From the NCBI RefSeq assembly GCF_004216905.1, contig NZ_SGXJ01000002.1, positions 868,001-932,000 of the forward strand: 64,000 nucleotides of DNA, in the 5' to 3' direction. The position numbers and the translations under genes are program-made. Below the pieces are notes generated by a model that was not told where the DNA came from, did not search any database, and was given only the letters and a program-made list of their open reading frames with translations. Positions 9,059 through 17,821 of the stretch are shown piece after piece; position 1 is the stretch's first letter, and each line of letters opens with the position of its first letter. Origin of the DNA: Kribbella sp. VKM Ac-2569 (GTDB lineage Bacteria; Actinomycetota; Actinomycetes; Propionibacteriales; Kribbellaceae).

Positions 9059-10002
9059 ACGAGCTGCACAGACAGGGCTTCACCTCGCTCCGGGCCGGTG
9101 GGCTGAACTGGGACGCGTTGCCACTTCGGCTGTTCGACAAGGGCAACCGCAAGTTCTGGAACCCGCGCGACATCGACTTCAGTCAGGACGCCAAGGACTG
9201 GCAGGAGCTGGGCGACAACGACAAGGACAACGCGTTGATGCTCTGCTCGCAGTTCATCGCGGGTGAGGAAGCAGTCACCGAGGACCTGCAGCCGTTCCTG
9301 CAGGCGATGGCCGCCGAGGGGCGGTTCGGCGACGAGATGTACCTGACCCAGTTCTGCTTCGAGGAGGCCAAGCACACCGCGGTCTTCCGGCTCTGGCTGG
9401 ACGCCGTCGGCGTCACCGAGGACCTGCATCGGTACGTCGAGAACAACCCGGGCTACCGCGCGATCTTCTACGAGGCGCTGCCCGTCGCGCTCAAGTCGCT
9501 CGCCGACGACCCCTCGCCGGCCAACCAGGTTCGCGCGTCGGTGACCTACAACCACGTGGTGGAAGGAACTCTGGCGCTCACCGGGTACCACGCCTGGAAC
9601 CTGCTCTGTACGGCGCGCGGCGTCCTGCCCGGGATGCAGGAGCTGATCCGCCGGATCGGCGACGACGAGCGCCGGCACATGGCCTGGGGCACGTTCACCT
9701 GCCGCCGGCACGTCGCCGGGGACGCGTCGAACTGGAAGGTCGTCACCGACACGATGGAGGAACTCCTCCCGCACGCGCTGACCCAGATCCAGTGGGCGAT
9801 GGACAACTCCCCCGAGCTCCCGCCCGAGATCAACCCGACCGCGTTGATGACGTACGCCGGCGATCGCGCCACCCGCCGGCTCGGCGCGATCGAGTCGGCC
9901 GTCGGCGCGGACGTGGCCGGGATCGACCTCGACTACTCCCCGGAGAAGCTCGAGGACGACTTCGGCGACGAGGACTCAGCCGCGCTGGCGGCGGTTCGCT
10001 AG
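9055..10002 (+). CDS. R2-like ligand-binding oxidase (R2lox)
   Basis: This 315-residue protein is an R2-like oxidase, not a true ribonucleotide reductase subunit; the family builds a Mn/Fe cofactor, binds a fatty-acid-like ligand and forms a Val-Tyr ether crosslink. All hallmarks are present with a constant offset of +3 from the M. tuberculosis protein. The metal ligands are E71, E104, H107, E170, E205 and H208. The crosslink pair is V74 (GEEAV) and Y165 (TYNHVVE). Physiological substrate is unknown for the family. It overlaps the TetR stop by 4 bp. Its 3' end overlaps the convergent MFS gene by 27 bp, so antisense interference is possible. Confidence 0.92.
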   Translation: MNELHRQGFTSLRAGGLNWDALPLRLFDKGNRKFWNPRDIDFSQDAKDWQELGDNDKDNALMLCSQFIAGEEAVTEDLQPFLQAMAAEGRFGDEMYLTQFCFEEAKHTAVFRLWLDAVGVTEDLHRYVENNPGYRAIFYEALPVALKSLADDPSPANQVRASVTYNHVVEGTLALTGYHAWNLLCTARGVLPGMQELIRRIGDDERRHMAWGTFTCRRHVAGDASNWKVVTDTMEELLPHALTQIQWAMDNSPELPPEINPTALMTYAGDRATRRLGAIESAVGADVAGIDLDYSPEKLEDDFGDEDSAALAAVR

Positions 10003-11139
10003 GAGAACAACGAGCGCCGCGGTCGCGAGGATCGCGGGAAGCCAGGTGACCGTCGTCGTACCGAGATGGTCGGCGACCTGGCCGCCGGTGAAGGCGCCCA
10101 GTGCGATCGATCCGTTGTAAATGCCCACCAGCACAGCGGACGATGATTCGGGGGCACTGGGCGCCGCCGCGTGTCCCCACGCTTGCGTGCTGACGCTTGT
10201 TCCGCCGTACGCGAGGCCCCAGATCACCAGCAGTACAAGGGATCCGGCGAGGGTGGTGCCGAGGACGGGCATGGCCAGCGCTGTCAGGGCGATGCCGCCT
10301 GCGATGACGGCGAGAGCGCGGGTCGGGCGGAGGGCGCCGGTGAGGAAGTTGCCGATGACACCGGCCACGCCGTACGCGAGGAGCAGGGTTCCGATCAGCG
10401 CCGGGCCGGTGTGCGGCTCGAGGAGCGGGCGGATGTAGGTGTACGCCGCGAAGTGGCCGGTCACGATCAGCGCAACGAGGACCAGGCCGACGCGAACCTG
10501 CTTGATCTGCAGTACTTCCCGTACGTCTGCGAGCCGGACCGCGCACTCCGGGGGCAGGTTGGGCAAGAAGATGCTTAGAGCAACAGTCAGTCCGAGTGCG
10601 ATCAGGCCCACGCCGGCGAAGGCCCAGCGCCAGCCGACGAGTTCACCGACGTACGCACCGGCCGGAATCCCTAGCACGGAGGCGATTCCGATGCCGCTGA
10701 AGATGAGTGAGGTGGCCGGTCCGGCGGCGTGTTCGGGTACGACGCGGCGCGCGAGGCTGACGGTGAAGAGCCAGACGCCGCCGATCGAGACGCCCATCAG
10801 GACGCGGGCTGCGAGGAAGATCGGGTAGACCGGGGCCGCTGCGGCGATGAACGCGGCGGCGGCGAGCAGGACCATCAGACCGCTGAGGACTGTCCTGCGG
10901 TCGAGCTTGCCGAGCAGCAACGGGAGGACAGGTGAGGCGACCGCGGACACGATGCCGGTGACGGTGAGGCTCAGGCCGGCGGTGCCTTCGGTGATGTGCA
11001 GCGTGTCGCTCATCGGGGTGAGCAGGCCGACCGGGAGCATCTCGGCGGTGACCACGGTGAAGACTGTGGCGGCCATGGTCACGGACGCGGCCCACGCCCG
11101 CGCGTCGGTGGCCGGCTGGTCGACGCAGATCGTTGTCAT
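9976..11139 (-). CDS. MFS transporter, DHA1 family (AraJ-like)
   Basis: This protein of about 387 residues has 12 predicted helices and resembles the arabinose/sugar- or drug-efflux branch of DHA1 (AraJ, YdhP, chloramphenicol-resistance types). It shows the early-helix motif [14 protein letters not shown] and a motif-C-like [13 protein letters not shown]. The start is uncertain: ATG at 11139 keeps the first helix intact, while ATG at 11190 would add 17 residues. It is divergent from a LysR gene, which probably controls it. Its last 27 bases overlap the end of the R2lox gene on the other strand. Confidence 0.8.
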   Translation of the reverse strand: MTTICVDQPATDARAWAASVTMAATVFTVVTAEMLPVGLLTPMSDTLHITEGTAGLSLTVTGIVSAVASPVLPLLLGKLDRRTVLSGLMVLLAAAAFIAAAAPVYPIFLAARVLMGVSIGGVWLFTVSLARRVVPEHAAGPATSLIFSGIGIASVLGIPAGAYVGELVGWRWAFAGVGLIALGLTVALSIFLPNLPPECAVRLADVREVLQIKQVRVGLVLVALIVTGHFAAYTYIRPLLEPHTGPALIGTLLLAYGVAGVIGNFLTGALRPTRALAVIAGGIALTALAMPVLGTTLAGSLVLLVIWGLAYGGTSVSTQAWGHAAAPSAPESSSAVLVGIYNGSIALGAFTGGQVADHLGTTTVTWLPAILATAALVVLLANRRQRG

Positions 11140-11197
11140 ACAACCAGTGAGCGTCCGCGAGGTGGTGCGGAACAACGGCGATGTGGTCATGCTTGTA

Positions 11198-11210
11198 TTA
11201 GCTGAGCTAA
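11198..11210. promoter_or_regulatory. LysR-type operator palindrome
   Basis: TTAGCTGAGCTAA is a perfect 13-bp interrupted palindrome with the T-N11-A layout typical of LysR-regulator boxes. It lies between the divergent MFS and LysR genes, 18 bases before the LysR start. Confidence 0.7.
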
Positions 11211-11227
11211 TCGATGATCGTGGAGTT

Positions 11228-12106
11228 ATGGCTGTCGAGATCCGCGAACTGGAGTGCTTCCTGGTGTTGTCCGAGGAGCTGCACTTCGGGCGTACCGCGG
11301 AGCGGCTCTATCTCTCGCAGAGCCGGGTCAGCCAGCAACTGCAGTCGCTGGAGCGGCGGATCGGCGGGCCGTTGTTCGAGCGGACCAGCCGTCGGGTCGC
11401 GCTGACGCCGCTGGGCAAGGAGTTCCTGACGTCACTGCGGCCGGCGTACGCCGCTTTGGAGCGGGTGGTCGAAAACGCCCGCGAGTACGCCGCCTGCGTG
11501 AAGGGCAAGCTGCGGATCGGGTTCCAGGGTGCCGCGAACGACGAGATTCTCCGGGCGGTGTCGGCGTTCCAGGCGCGTAACCCGAACTGCCTGATCGACG
11601 TCTGCGAACTCCCGCTGAACGATCCGTTCGGGGCGCTCCGTCGCGGCACCGTCGACGCCGCCGTCGTACTGCTGCCGGTCGCCGAGGACGACCTGGTCGT
11701 CGGCCCGGTCTTCTCGCGTCACCCGCAGACGCTCGCGGTCTGCAAACGGCACCGGCTCGCCGACCGACCCTCGGTCGACGCCGAGGACCTGGCCGGCGAG
11801 ACCCTGATCGCCTTCTCCGGCCCGGCGCCCGGCTACTGGCGCCAGGCGCAAGCACCCACCCAGACGCCCAGCGGCGCGCTCATCCACCGCGGCCCCGACG
11901 TCGCCACCTTGCAGGAAGGCCTCTCACTGATCGCCGCCAACCGTGGCGCGATGCTCATCTGCCAACCCACCGCCGCCCTCAACGGACGGGCAGGTATCGC
12001 CACCGTCCCCCTGACCGGCCTCCCCGACTCCGCCCTCGCCCTCGTCTGGCGCCGCGGCGAACAGACCCCCTCGGTCAAGGCCTTCGCGGAACACCTGAAG
12101 ACCTAA
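11228..12106 (+). CDS. LysR family transcriptional regulator
   Basis: This 292-residue regulator has the N-terminal winged HTH (about residues 3-62: HFGRTAERLYLSQSRVSQQL, then LGGPLF-like IGGPLFERTSRRVALT) and a two-lobed periplasmic-binding-like effector domain (about 90-290). The ATG at 11228 follows GGAG. It is divergent from the DHA1 transporter with a T-N11-A box in the gap, so it is probably that gene's activator or repressor. The effector is unknown. The gene ends 3 bp before the convergent secreted-protein gene. Confidence 0.87.
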   Translation: MAVEIRELECFLVLSEELHFGRTAERLYLSQSRVSQQLQSLERRIGGPLFERTSRRVALTPLGKEFLTSLRPAYAALERVVENAREYAACVKGKLRIGFQGAANDEILRAVSAFQARNPNCLIDVCELPLNDPFGALRRGTVDAAVVLLPVAEDDLVVGPVFSRHPQTLAVCKRHRLADRPSVDAEDLAGETLIAFSGPAPGYWRQAQAPTQTPSGALIHRGPDVATLQEGLSLIAANRGAMLICQPTAALNGRAGIATVPLTGLPDSALALVWRRGEQTPSVKAFAEHLKT

Positions 12107-12109
12107 CTG

Positions 12110-12688
12110 TCAGCCGATGATCGCGAGGATCTTGTCGCAGAAGTTCTCGTCGGTCGCGTTGCCTTCCTGACCGACGACCTTGACGTCTCCCAACGAGTCG
12201 ATGAACTCGTCGTCGAACGGGTTTGTGGGAGTGCCGCCGTTGTCGACCAGGATGTCGAACCACACGGCCCCGCTGTCCTGAAGGACCAGTCGGCCGCTGG
12301 AGTCGAACCATCTGTCACCGGCCGTCTCACGAATCCTGATCGTCAGGGTGCCGTCCCCGTTGTCGGTCACCTGGGTGTCCTTGTGAACAAGATCAAGCAC
12401 ATGAGTCACGACCTTGTCGTTGGACAGGTTCGTCAGGGTGTTGGTCAGGTGCGCGTTCTCCCGGAAGTAGGGCAGTCCGCCCCTCGGGTTCGTGCGGTAC
12501 TGGAACGATCCCCAGTTCGTGAAGTCGAAGTGCACGTCGTCCCCGCTGCCGCAGAAGTCCTCGATCACGCCGTTGCCGGCATCCTCGAAGTGCCCTCGCT
12601 CGATCGGCGCGGCCGCCGCCGGGACCGCGGCTGTCATCGCCAGCAGCGCAGCTCCGCAGGCCATGGTTGTTCGATGGCGCAGTTTCAT
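12110..12688 (-). CDS. Secreted protein of unknown function
   Basis: This 192-residue protein begins with a clear Sec signal peptide (basic MKLRHR, hydrophobic core, AAA cleavage region near residue 27). The mature part is acidic, strand-rich and has two cysteines, one near each end (IEDFCGSG and ENFCDKI), which could form a disulfide. A central NGDGTLTIRIRETAGDRWFDSSGR stretch looks like beta structure. I do not recognise a characterised family, though similar small secreted proteins occur in actinobacteria. The ATG follows GAGGGGAACACCC, a good ribosome site. No operon partner is visible. Confidence 0.75.
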   Translation of the reverse strand: MKLRHRTTMACGAALLAMTAAVPAAAAPIERGHFEDAGNGVIEDFCGSGDDVHFDFTNWGSFQYRTNPRGGLPYFRENAHLTNTLTNLSNDKVVTHVLDLVHKDTQVTDNGDGTLTIRIRETAGDRWFDSSGRLVLQDSGAVWFDILVDNGGTPTNPFDDEFIDSLGDVKVVGQEGNATDENFCDKILAIIG

Positions 12689-12788
12689 GGGTGTTCCCCT
12701 CGTCAGTGTGCAGCTCCCCCACGAACGCCCCCCGTCCGCGACACGTGACTTCCACCCACCCTTCCAGGCCCGGGCAGGCCCGTACAGG

Positions 12789-14417
12789 TCACAGCCCCAG
12801 GAGTTCGACCGACTTCTCGCGCATCTCGACCTTGCGGATCTTCCCGGTGACGGTCATCGGGAAGTCGTCGACGAGCAGGACGTAGCGCGGGATCTTGAAG
12901 TGGGCGAGTTTGCCGCTGGCGAACGTTCTGATCGCTTCCGCGTCGAGCGGATCCGCGCCGGGCTTGAGTTTGATCCAGGCGCAGAGTTCCTCGCCGTACT
13001 TCTCGTCGGGGACACCAATGACCTGGACGTCGGCGATCGACGGGTGGGTGTAGAGGAACTCCTCGATCTCCCGCGGGTACACGTTCTCGCCGCCGCGGAT
13101 GACCATGTCCTTGATCCGGCCGACGATGTTCACATATCCGTCCTCGCGCATCGTCGCGAGATCCCCGGTGTGCATCCAGCGCGCCTCGTCGATCGCCTCC
13201 GCAGTCTTCTCCGGCTCGTCCCAGTACCCGAGCATCACGGAGTACCCGCGGGTGCACAGCTCGCCGGGCTCACCTCTTTCGACGACGAGACCGGTCGCCG
13301 GGTCGACGAGCTTCACCTCGACATGCGGCATCACGCGGCCGACGGTCGACGTACGGCGGTCCAGGTCGTCGTCCCGCCTCGTCTGCGTGGACACCGGCGA
13401 CGTCTCGGTCATGCCGTAGCAGATCGCGACCTCGGCCATGTGCATGTCCGCGACGCAGCGCTTCATCACCTCGATCGGGCACGGCGATCCGGCCATCACG
13501 CCGGTCCGCAACGACGTCAGGTCGTAGTCCGCGAAGTCCGGTAGCCCGAGTTCGGCGATGAACATCGTCGGTACGCCGTACAGCCCGGTGCATCGTTCGT
13601 CCTGAACGGCTTTGAGCGTTGCGGCCGGGTCGAACGCCGGCCCCGGGATCACCATGCACGCGCCGTGCGTGGTGCAGCCGAGGTTGCCCATCACCATGCC
13701 GAAGCAGTGGTAGAACGGCACCGGGATACACAGCCGGTCCTCGGCGGTGAACGCGATCGTCTCGGTGACGAAGAAGCCGTTGTTCAGGATGTTGTGGTGG
13801 CTGAGGGTCGCGCCCTTCGGGAATCCCGTCGTACCGCTGGTGTACTGGATGTTGATCGGGTCGTCGAAGGACAGCTCCGCCTCGCGGGCGTGCAGCTCGT
13901 CGACCGGGATCCGTTCGGCGTCGTCGCGCAGGGCGTCCCAGTCGCCGGTGCCGAGGTAGATCGTCTCCTCCAGCGTGGCGAGGTTGGGCTTCACTTCCTC
14001 GACCATCGACCGGTAATCGCTTGTTTTGAAGGCGGTTGCGGAGACGAGCAGCCGGACACCGGACTGGTTCAGCGCGTAGGCCAGCTCGTGCGTGCGGTAC
14101 GCCGGGTTGATGTTCACCAGGATCGCGCCCATCAGCGCGGTGGCGTACTGCGTGATCGTCCATTCGGCCTGGTTCGGGGCCCAGATGCCGACCCGATCAC
14201 CCTTCGCGATCCCCCGGGCCATCAGGCCGCGCGCGACCAGTTCGACCTCGGCGCCGAACTCGTCGTACGTCCAGCGTCGTCCGGTCTGCACCTCCACGAG
14301 CGCCTCGCGGTCGCCGCACGTGCCGATCGTGCGTCTCAGGTTCGCGCCGATCGTCTCGCCCAGCAACGGAACCTCGGACACCCCGGACGCATACGACGGC
14401 TGGCTCATGGTTGCCAT
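12789..14417 (-). CDS. Fatty acyl-CoA synthetase (AMP-binding, FadD-like)
   Basis: This ~542-residue enzyme of the ANL superfamily activates a fatty or other carboxylic acid to its CoA thioester through an acyl-AMP. Motifs are complete: P-loop [11 protein letters not shown], the aromatic-acid region [21 protein letters not shown] and MHTGDLA, hinge [20 protein letters not shown], and the C-terminal catalytic lysine in MTVTGKIRK. Closest types are medium/long-chain or 3-methylmercaptopropionyl-CoA-ligase-like enzymes; chain length cannot be read. ATG at 14417 is my choice; another ATG lies three codons on. It is divergent from the Mrr-like gene and stands alone, without beta-oxidation genes. 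Confidence 0.87.
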   Translation of the reverse strand: MATMSQPSYASGVSEVPLLGETIGANLRRTIGTCGDREALVEVQTGRRWTYDEFGAEVELVARGLMARGIAKGDRVGIWAPNQAEWTITQYATALMGAILVNINPAYRTHELAYALNQSGVRLLVSATAFKTSDYRSMVEEVKPNLATLEETIYLGTGDWDALRDDAERIPVDELHAREAELSFDDPINIQYTSGTTGFPKGATLSHHNILNNGFFVTETIAFTAEDRLCIPVPFYHCFGMVMGNLGCTTHGACMVIPGPAFDPAATLKAVQDERCTGLYGVPTMFIAELGLPDFADYDLTSLRTGVMAGSPCPIEVMKRCVADMHMAEVAICYGMTETSPVSTQTRRDDDLDRRTSTVGRVMPHVEVKLVDPATGLVVERGEPGELCTRGYSVMLGYWDEPEKTAEAIDEARWMHTGDLATMREDGYVNIVGRIKDMVIRGGENVYPREIEEFLYTHPSIADVQVIGVPDEKYGEELCAWIKLKPGADPLDAEAIRTFASGKLAHFKIPRYVLLVDDFPMTVTGKIRKVEMREKSVELLGL

Positions 14418-14562
14418 GTTCACGCCGGTCAGATGGGTCTGCAAGTGCACGCGCGGCAGGAAACAGGGGGTGGACGGCAAGCAATGTCCTTGCCAACTCT
14501 CTGTCATCTTCGGTCGCGGAGCGTGGTCGGCCCGTTACCGTGGAGTGGAGAGGTGTGAGGCG

Positions 14563-16026
14563 ATGGGCCGATCGGTGGAAGGTCACGCCCGCAGCGACCG
14601 TCCGCCTGGGCGTACTGCCGAAGCGGCGCAACGTACCGCTGCGGTGCAGGAACGCGTCCAGGTTCTGAACGGCATCCTGGCCGACGCGCTGGCCGTCGAT
14701 GTCCACGGCACCGATCTGCAGAGCCTGAAACGGGCACCGCGACGGGCGCCGCCGACCGTGTCACCGGCCGATCTCGAGGCGCATCCCGGACCTGTCTGGG
14801 GTGCGTTCGTGCCCCACCCGCCGGGCCGGTTCCGCTGGTGGGGCGCCGAGCGCAGGTTCGCGCGTCGACTCGCCGACGCGGAGGACCGGTTCGCGGAGGC
14901 GATCGAACGGCACCGGGCGTACGAGGAGGCCCGCCGGGAGCGGACCGCGCGCGCAGTACGGGAGCAGGCCGAGCACCAGCGTCGGCTCGACGAGGCGACC
15001 GCGGAACAGCACGCGCGGATCGACGCGTACGAACGCGCGGTGCAGAACCACGACCGAGCCGCCGTGACGCGCTACTTCACGAAGGCACTGGACCGGGTGC
15101 CCGAGCCGCTGGACTTTCCACGCCGGCGCAAGGTTGGATACGTCCCCGAGTCGACGCTGCTCGCGGTGGAGTGGGATCTACCCGACGTCAGCGTCGTACC
15201 AGCTGAGGCGTCGTACCGCTATGACCGTTCGCTGGATGCAGTGCTCGCCGTACCGCGGGAGCAGGTGGAGCTGCGGCGGCTCTATCAGCAACTGGTGGCG
15301 CAGTTGGCATTGCGGGCGCTGCATCTGGTCTTCGGGAGTGACAGGTACGGCGTGGTCGAGACGGTCGTGTTCAACGGGATGGTGGAGTCAGTTGACCTCA
15401 CTACCGGGCATACCGTGCGGCCGTGCCTCGTCACGTTGCGGGCGACGCGGGAGCAGTACCAGGCGCTGGTGCTGGACCAACTCGACCCGGTGGCGTGTGT
15501 ACGGCACTACTTCGCTGCGGAGGTGTCACAGCACCCGGAGGAGCTGCAGCCGGTGGAGCCGGTGCTGGAGTTCGACCTGACCGATCCGCGCACTGTCGAG
15601 GCAGTGGATGTGATCAGCGAGATCGACGCCCGCCCGAACCTGCTGGAGCTCAGCCCCGAGTCCTTCGAGCACCTGGTCCACAACCTGCTCACACGGATGG
15701 GCCTGGAGACCAGGTTGTTCCGGCGCGGCACGGACGGCGGGATCGACTGCGTGGCCTACGACCCCCGGCCGATCACCGGCGGCAAGTTCGTCGTCCAGGC
15801 GAAGCTCTGGACCCGCACCGTCCCACCGTCCGCCGTCCGCGACCTCTTCGGCACCGTCCTCGACGCCGGCGCCACCAAAGGCATCCTCATCACCACCTCC
15901 GGCTTCGGCCCCACCAGCTACCAGTTCGCAGGAGGCAAACCCCTCCAACTAATAGACGGCACCGCCCTCCTCTCCCTCTGCCACCACCACAACATCTCCG
16001 CCCGAATAATCCGCCGGGCTAGCTGA
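14563..16026 (+). CDS. Mrr-like restriction endonuclease with coiled-coil N-terminus
   Basis: This 487-residue protein ends in a PD-(D/E)xK nuclease domain of the Mrr_cat type. It shows FEHLVHNLLTRMGL (helix before the core), G393-I394-D395, and Q412-A413-K414 in place of ExK, followed by a helical segment and the strand GILITTSGFG. The N-terminal half is long, Arg/Glu/Ala-rich and helical (about residues 100-165), likely coiled coil. No methyltransferase lies nearby, as expected for Mrr-type enzymes, which cleave modified DNA. ATG at 14563 follows GGAGAGGTGTGAGG. A role in defence is inference; some homologues are annotated only as restriction endonuclease-like. Confidence 0.78.
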   Translation: MGRSVEGHARSDRPPGRTAEAAQRTAAVQERVQVLNGILADALAVDVHGTDLQSLKRAPRRAPPTVSPADLEAHPGPVWGAFVPHPPGRFRWWGAERRFARRLADAEDRFAEAIERHRAYEEARRERTARAVREQAEHQRRLDEATAEQHARIDAYERAVQNHDRAAVTRYFTKALDRVPEPLDFPRRRKVGYVPESTLLAVEWDLPDVSVVPAEASYRYDRSLDAVLAVPREQVELRRLYQQLVAQLALRALHLVFGSDRYGVVETVVFNGMVESVDLTTGHTVRPCLVTLRATREQYQALVLDQLDPVACVRHYFAAEVSQHPEELQPVEPVLEFDLTDPRTVEAVDVISEIDARPNLLELSPESFEHLVHNLLTRMGLETRLFRRGTDGGIDCVAYDPRPITGGKFVVQAKLWTRTVPPSAVRDLFGTVLDAGATKGILITTSGFGPTSYQFAGGKPLQLIDGTALLSLCHHHNISARIIRRAS

Positions 16027-16036
16027 TGCGAACCGC

Positions 16037-16111
16037 CAGGCCATCACAATGGGCGGCCGACAGGAGCGTTCACGCCTGAGCGTCGTTCCGGGTGGCGATT
16101 GTGATGGCCTG
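16037..16111. repeat. 14-bp inverted repeat enclosing a hairpin, between convergent genes
   Basis: CAGGCCATCACAAT (16037-16050) is matched perfectly by ATTGTGATGGCCTG (16098-16111). The 47-nt interior contains a smaller stem (GGAGCG against CGTTCC with one G-U pair). It fills the gap between the Mrr-like gene and the DUF6454 gene. It may be a bidirectional terminator or a small mobile repeat; no flanking target duplication is obvious. Confidence 0.65.
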
Positions 16112-16127
16112 CACGTCCGACCCCCAC

Positions 16128-17063
16128 CTACTTGAGTGGGGTTTCGTAGATCTGGAGTTCGGTGCCGCCTAGGTTTTCGCCGTCGTCGGGGGCTGTGTAC
16201 AGGCGGAGTTTGGTGGGGGTGGTTTCCAGGGCTACTGGGTTGCGGGTGGCGTTGTGGTTCGTGGTGGGGGAGAAGTAGGGGAAGGGGATTTCGTGGAGGA
16301 TGCGGTTGGTGTGGAGGTCGAGGAGGGCTAGGCCGCCTAGGTCGTACGTCGTGTTGTTGGGGCCGGGCAGTGTGGTGACTCCGCCGCACAGTTGCTTGCC
16401 GCGGGCCGCGTAGTCGCAGTCCTGGTAGTCGAGGAGGTGGGACTCGTTGGCGACCTTCTCAAGCTGCTTGCCGGCAGGGGTCCAGTCGTAGAGGGTGCGG
16501 GAGCCCCAGCTCACCCCGTGTACCTGGCCGGTCGTCCGGTCACGTACTACTCCCCCGACGTGGTCCTTCACCCGGAAACGCTCGGTGACCCGGTACGTCT
16601 TCGGGTCGACCGTGTAGACGATCGCCCGCGAGTTCGGCCGGTACTCCGCAGCCGGCACCCACAGGTCCTTCCCGTCGAAGTCCAGCCCGCCCGGGTGGTA
16701 CGCCGTACCCTCGCCGAGCCGGATGTCCTTCTTCAGGTTGCCTTGCCGGTCCAGCACGAACAGGTGCCCGATGCCCTTGCCGGGTGTCCGGTCGTACCCG
16801 TCCACCGGCACCGGGTACTTCACCGGCGCCTCCAGCACCTCAACACTGCTCAGAAAGATCAGGTCCCCGACAAGCGCGAAGCCCTGCGGGTGGTACGTCG
16901 GGAACTTCAGCGGCACCCGCTCCACCAGCGACCACGCCGTACTGCGGTCTGCGGCCTGGAAGGCACGGGTGACGTCAGAGTCTCGCCCGGAGGCCTGGGC
17001 GGTGGTCAGGCCGGTGAGCAACACACCGGCCAGGGCGGCAACGGTCAGCAGTCGTCTGCGCAT
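16128..17063 (-). CDS. Secreted DUF6454-family protein
   Basis: This 311-residue protein has an N-terminal Sec signal peptide (MRRRLLTVAALAGVLLTG, cleavage near ASG at ~25). A domain rich in short beta strands follows, with repeated LFVLDRQGN, LDFDGKDLWVP and YTVDPKTY units that look like a six-bladed propeller. It matches the family annotated as DUF6454, whose role is unknown; it probably acts outside the membrane, perhaps binding a ligand. Two cysteines (DYQDCDY, KQLCGG) may pair. It is divergent from the SIMPL gene at 17144 across an 80-bp gap. Confidence 0.75.
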   Translation of the reverse strand: MRRRLLTVAALAGVLLTGLTTAQASGRDSDVTRAFQAADRSTAWSLVERVPLKFPTYHPQGFALVGDLIFLSSVEVLEAPVKYPVPVDGYDRTPGKGIGHLFVLDRQGNLKKDIRLGEGTAYHPGGLDFDGKDLWVPAAEYRPNSRAIVYTVDPKTYRVTERFRVKDHVGGVVRDRTTGQVHGVSWGSRTLYDWTPAGKQLEKVANESHLLDYQDCDYAARGKQLCGGVTTLPGPNNTTYDLGGLALLDLHTNRILHEIPFPYFSPTTNHNATRNPVALETTPTKLRLYTAPDDGENLGGTELQIYETPLK

Positions 17064-17143
17064 TGACGGTCTCCTCAGCTCGAAAGTCGATGCTGCAGTG
17101 TGAGATGCCCAGATGACTTGTAGGTGATGCCAGACTGGCCGTT

Positions 17144-17761
17144 ATGGACACAGGGGTGAGTGTTGTCGGGTCAGGGCAGGTCAGTGGTACGCCGGACATT
17201 CTGCGCGTCACGTTCGGCGTCGAGCAGGTCGCAGCGGATGTCGCGGCCGCTGTGGCGACGGTCGGCGAGCGTACGGACGCGGTGATCGCGGCGCTGCGGG
17301 CGCAGGGGGTCGAGGAGTCGCAGCTGGGCACGAGCTCGGTGAACGTGTTCCAGGAGTACCGGGAGCCTGGCACGGACCCGGCGTACCGGGCGTCGCACAC
17401 GGTCCTGGTGGAGACGAAGGACCTGACCGGCTTCGGCGCGCTGCTGAACGCGGCCGTGGATGCTATCGGCAACAGTCTCGCGCTGCACGGGCTGCAGTTC
17501 GACATCGAGGACAAGTCCGAGCTGCTGGTCCAGGCCCGGGAGCTGGCGTTCCAGCAGGCCAAGACGAAGGCCGCGCACCTGGCCGGTCTGGCCGGGTTCT
17601 CCCTGGGCTCGGTGACCGCGATCTCCGAGGACCACGGCCACACGCCGCTCGGGCCGGAGATGCGGCTGTCCGCGTCCAAGGCGTACGACTCGGCGATCAA
17701 CATCGTGCCCGACGACCAGAACGTCGTGGTCTCTCTCAAGGTGCACTTCGCCTGGGCGTAA
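17144..17761 (+). CDS. SIMPL (DUF541) domain protein
   Basis: This 205-residue protein is built from one SIMPL/DUF541 domain. Typical landmarks are VVGSGQVSGTPDILRVTFGV at the start, the helix ERTDAVIAALRAQGV, and the later AKTKAAHLAGLAGFSLG. The family has no established biochemical function; members are often periplasmic, but this one has no signal peptide and should be cytoplasmic unless exported by another route. It lies 60 bp before mntH on the same strand, though the mntH promoter seems to lie within that gap. Confidence 0.83.
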   Translation: MDTGVSVVGSGQVSGTPDILRVTFGVEQVAADVAAAVATVGERTDAVIAALRAQGVEESQLGTSSVNVFQEYREPGTDPAYRASHTVLVETKDLTGFGALLNAAVDAIGNSLALHGLQFDIEDKSELLVQARELAFQQAKTKAAHLAGLAGFSLGSVTAISEDHGHTPLGPEMRLSASKAYDSAINIVPDDQNVVVSLKVHFAWA

Positions 17762-17787
17762 CGCGCGTCTCAAATCGAGCACAGGGG

Positions 17788-17814
17788 TTGCGTTGTCGGC
17801 GGCGTCGTACAGAC
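17788..17814 (+). promoter_or_regulatory. Candidate promoter for a leaderless mntH transcript
   Basis: TTGCGT (17788-17793) and TACAGA (17809-17814) resemble -35 and -10 boxes with a short 15-bp spacer. The -10 ends 7 bases before the mntH ATG at 17822. No ribosome site is present, so a leaderless mRNA is likely. Confidence 0.4.
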
Positions 17815-17821
17815 TGCTCTC

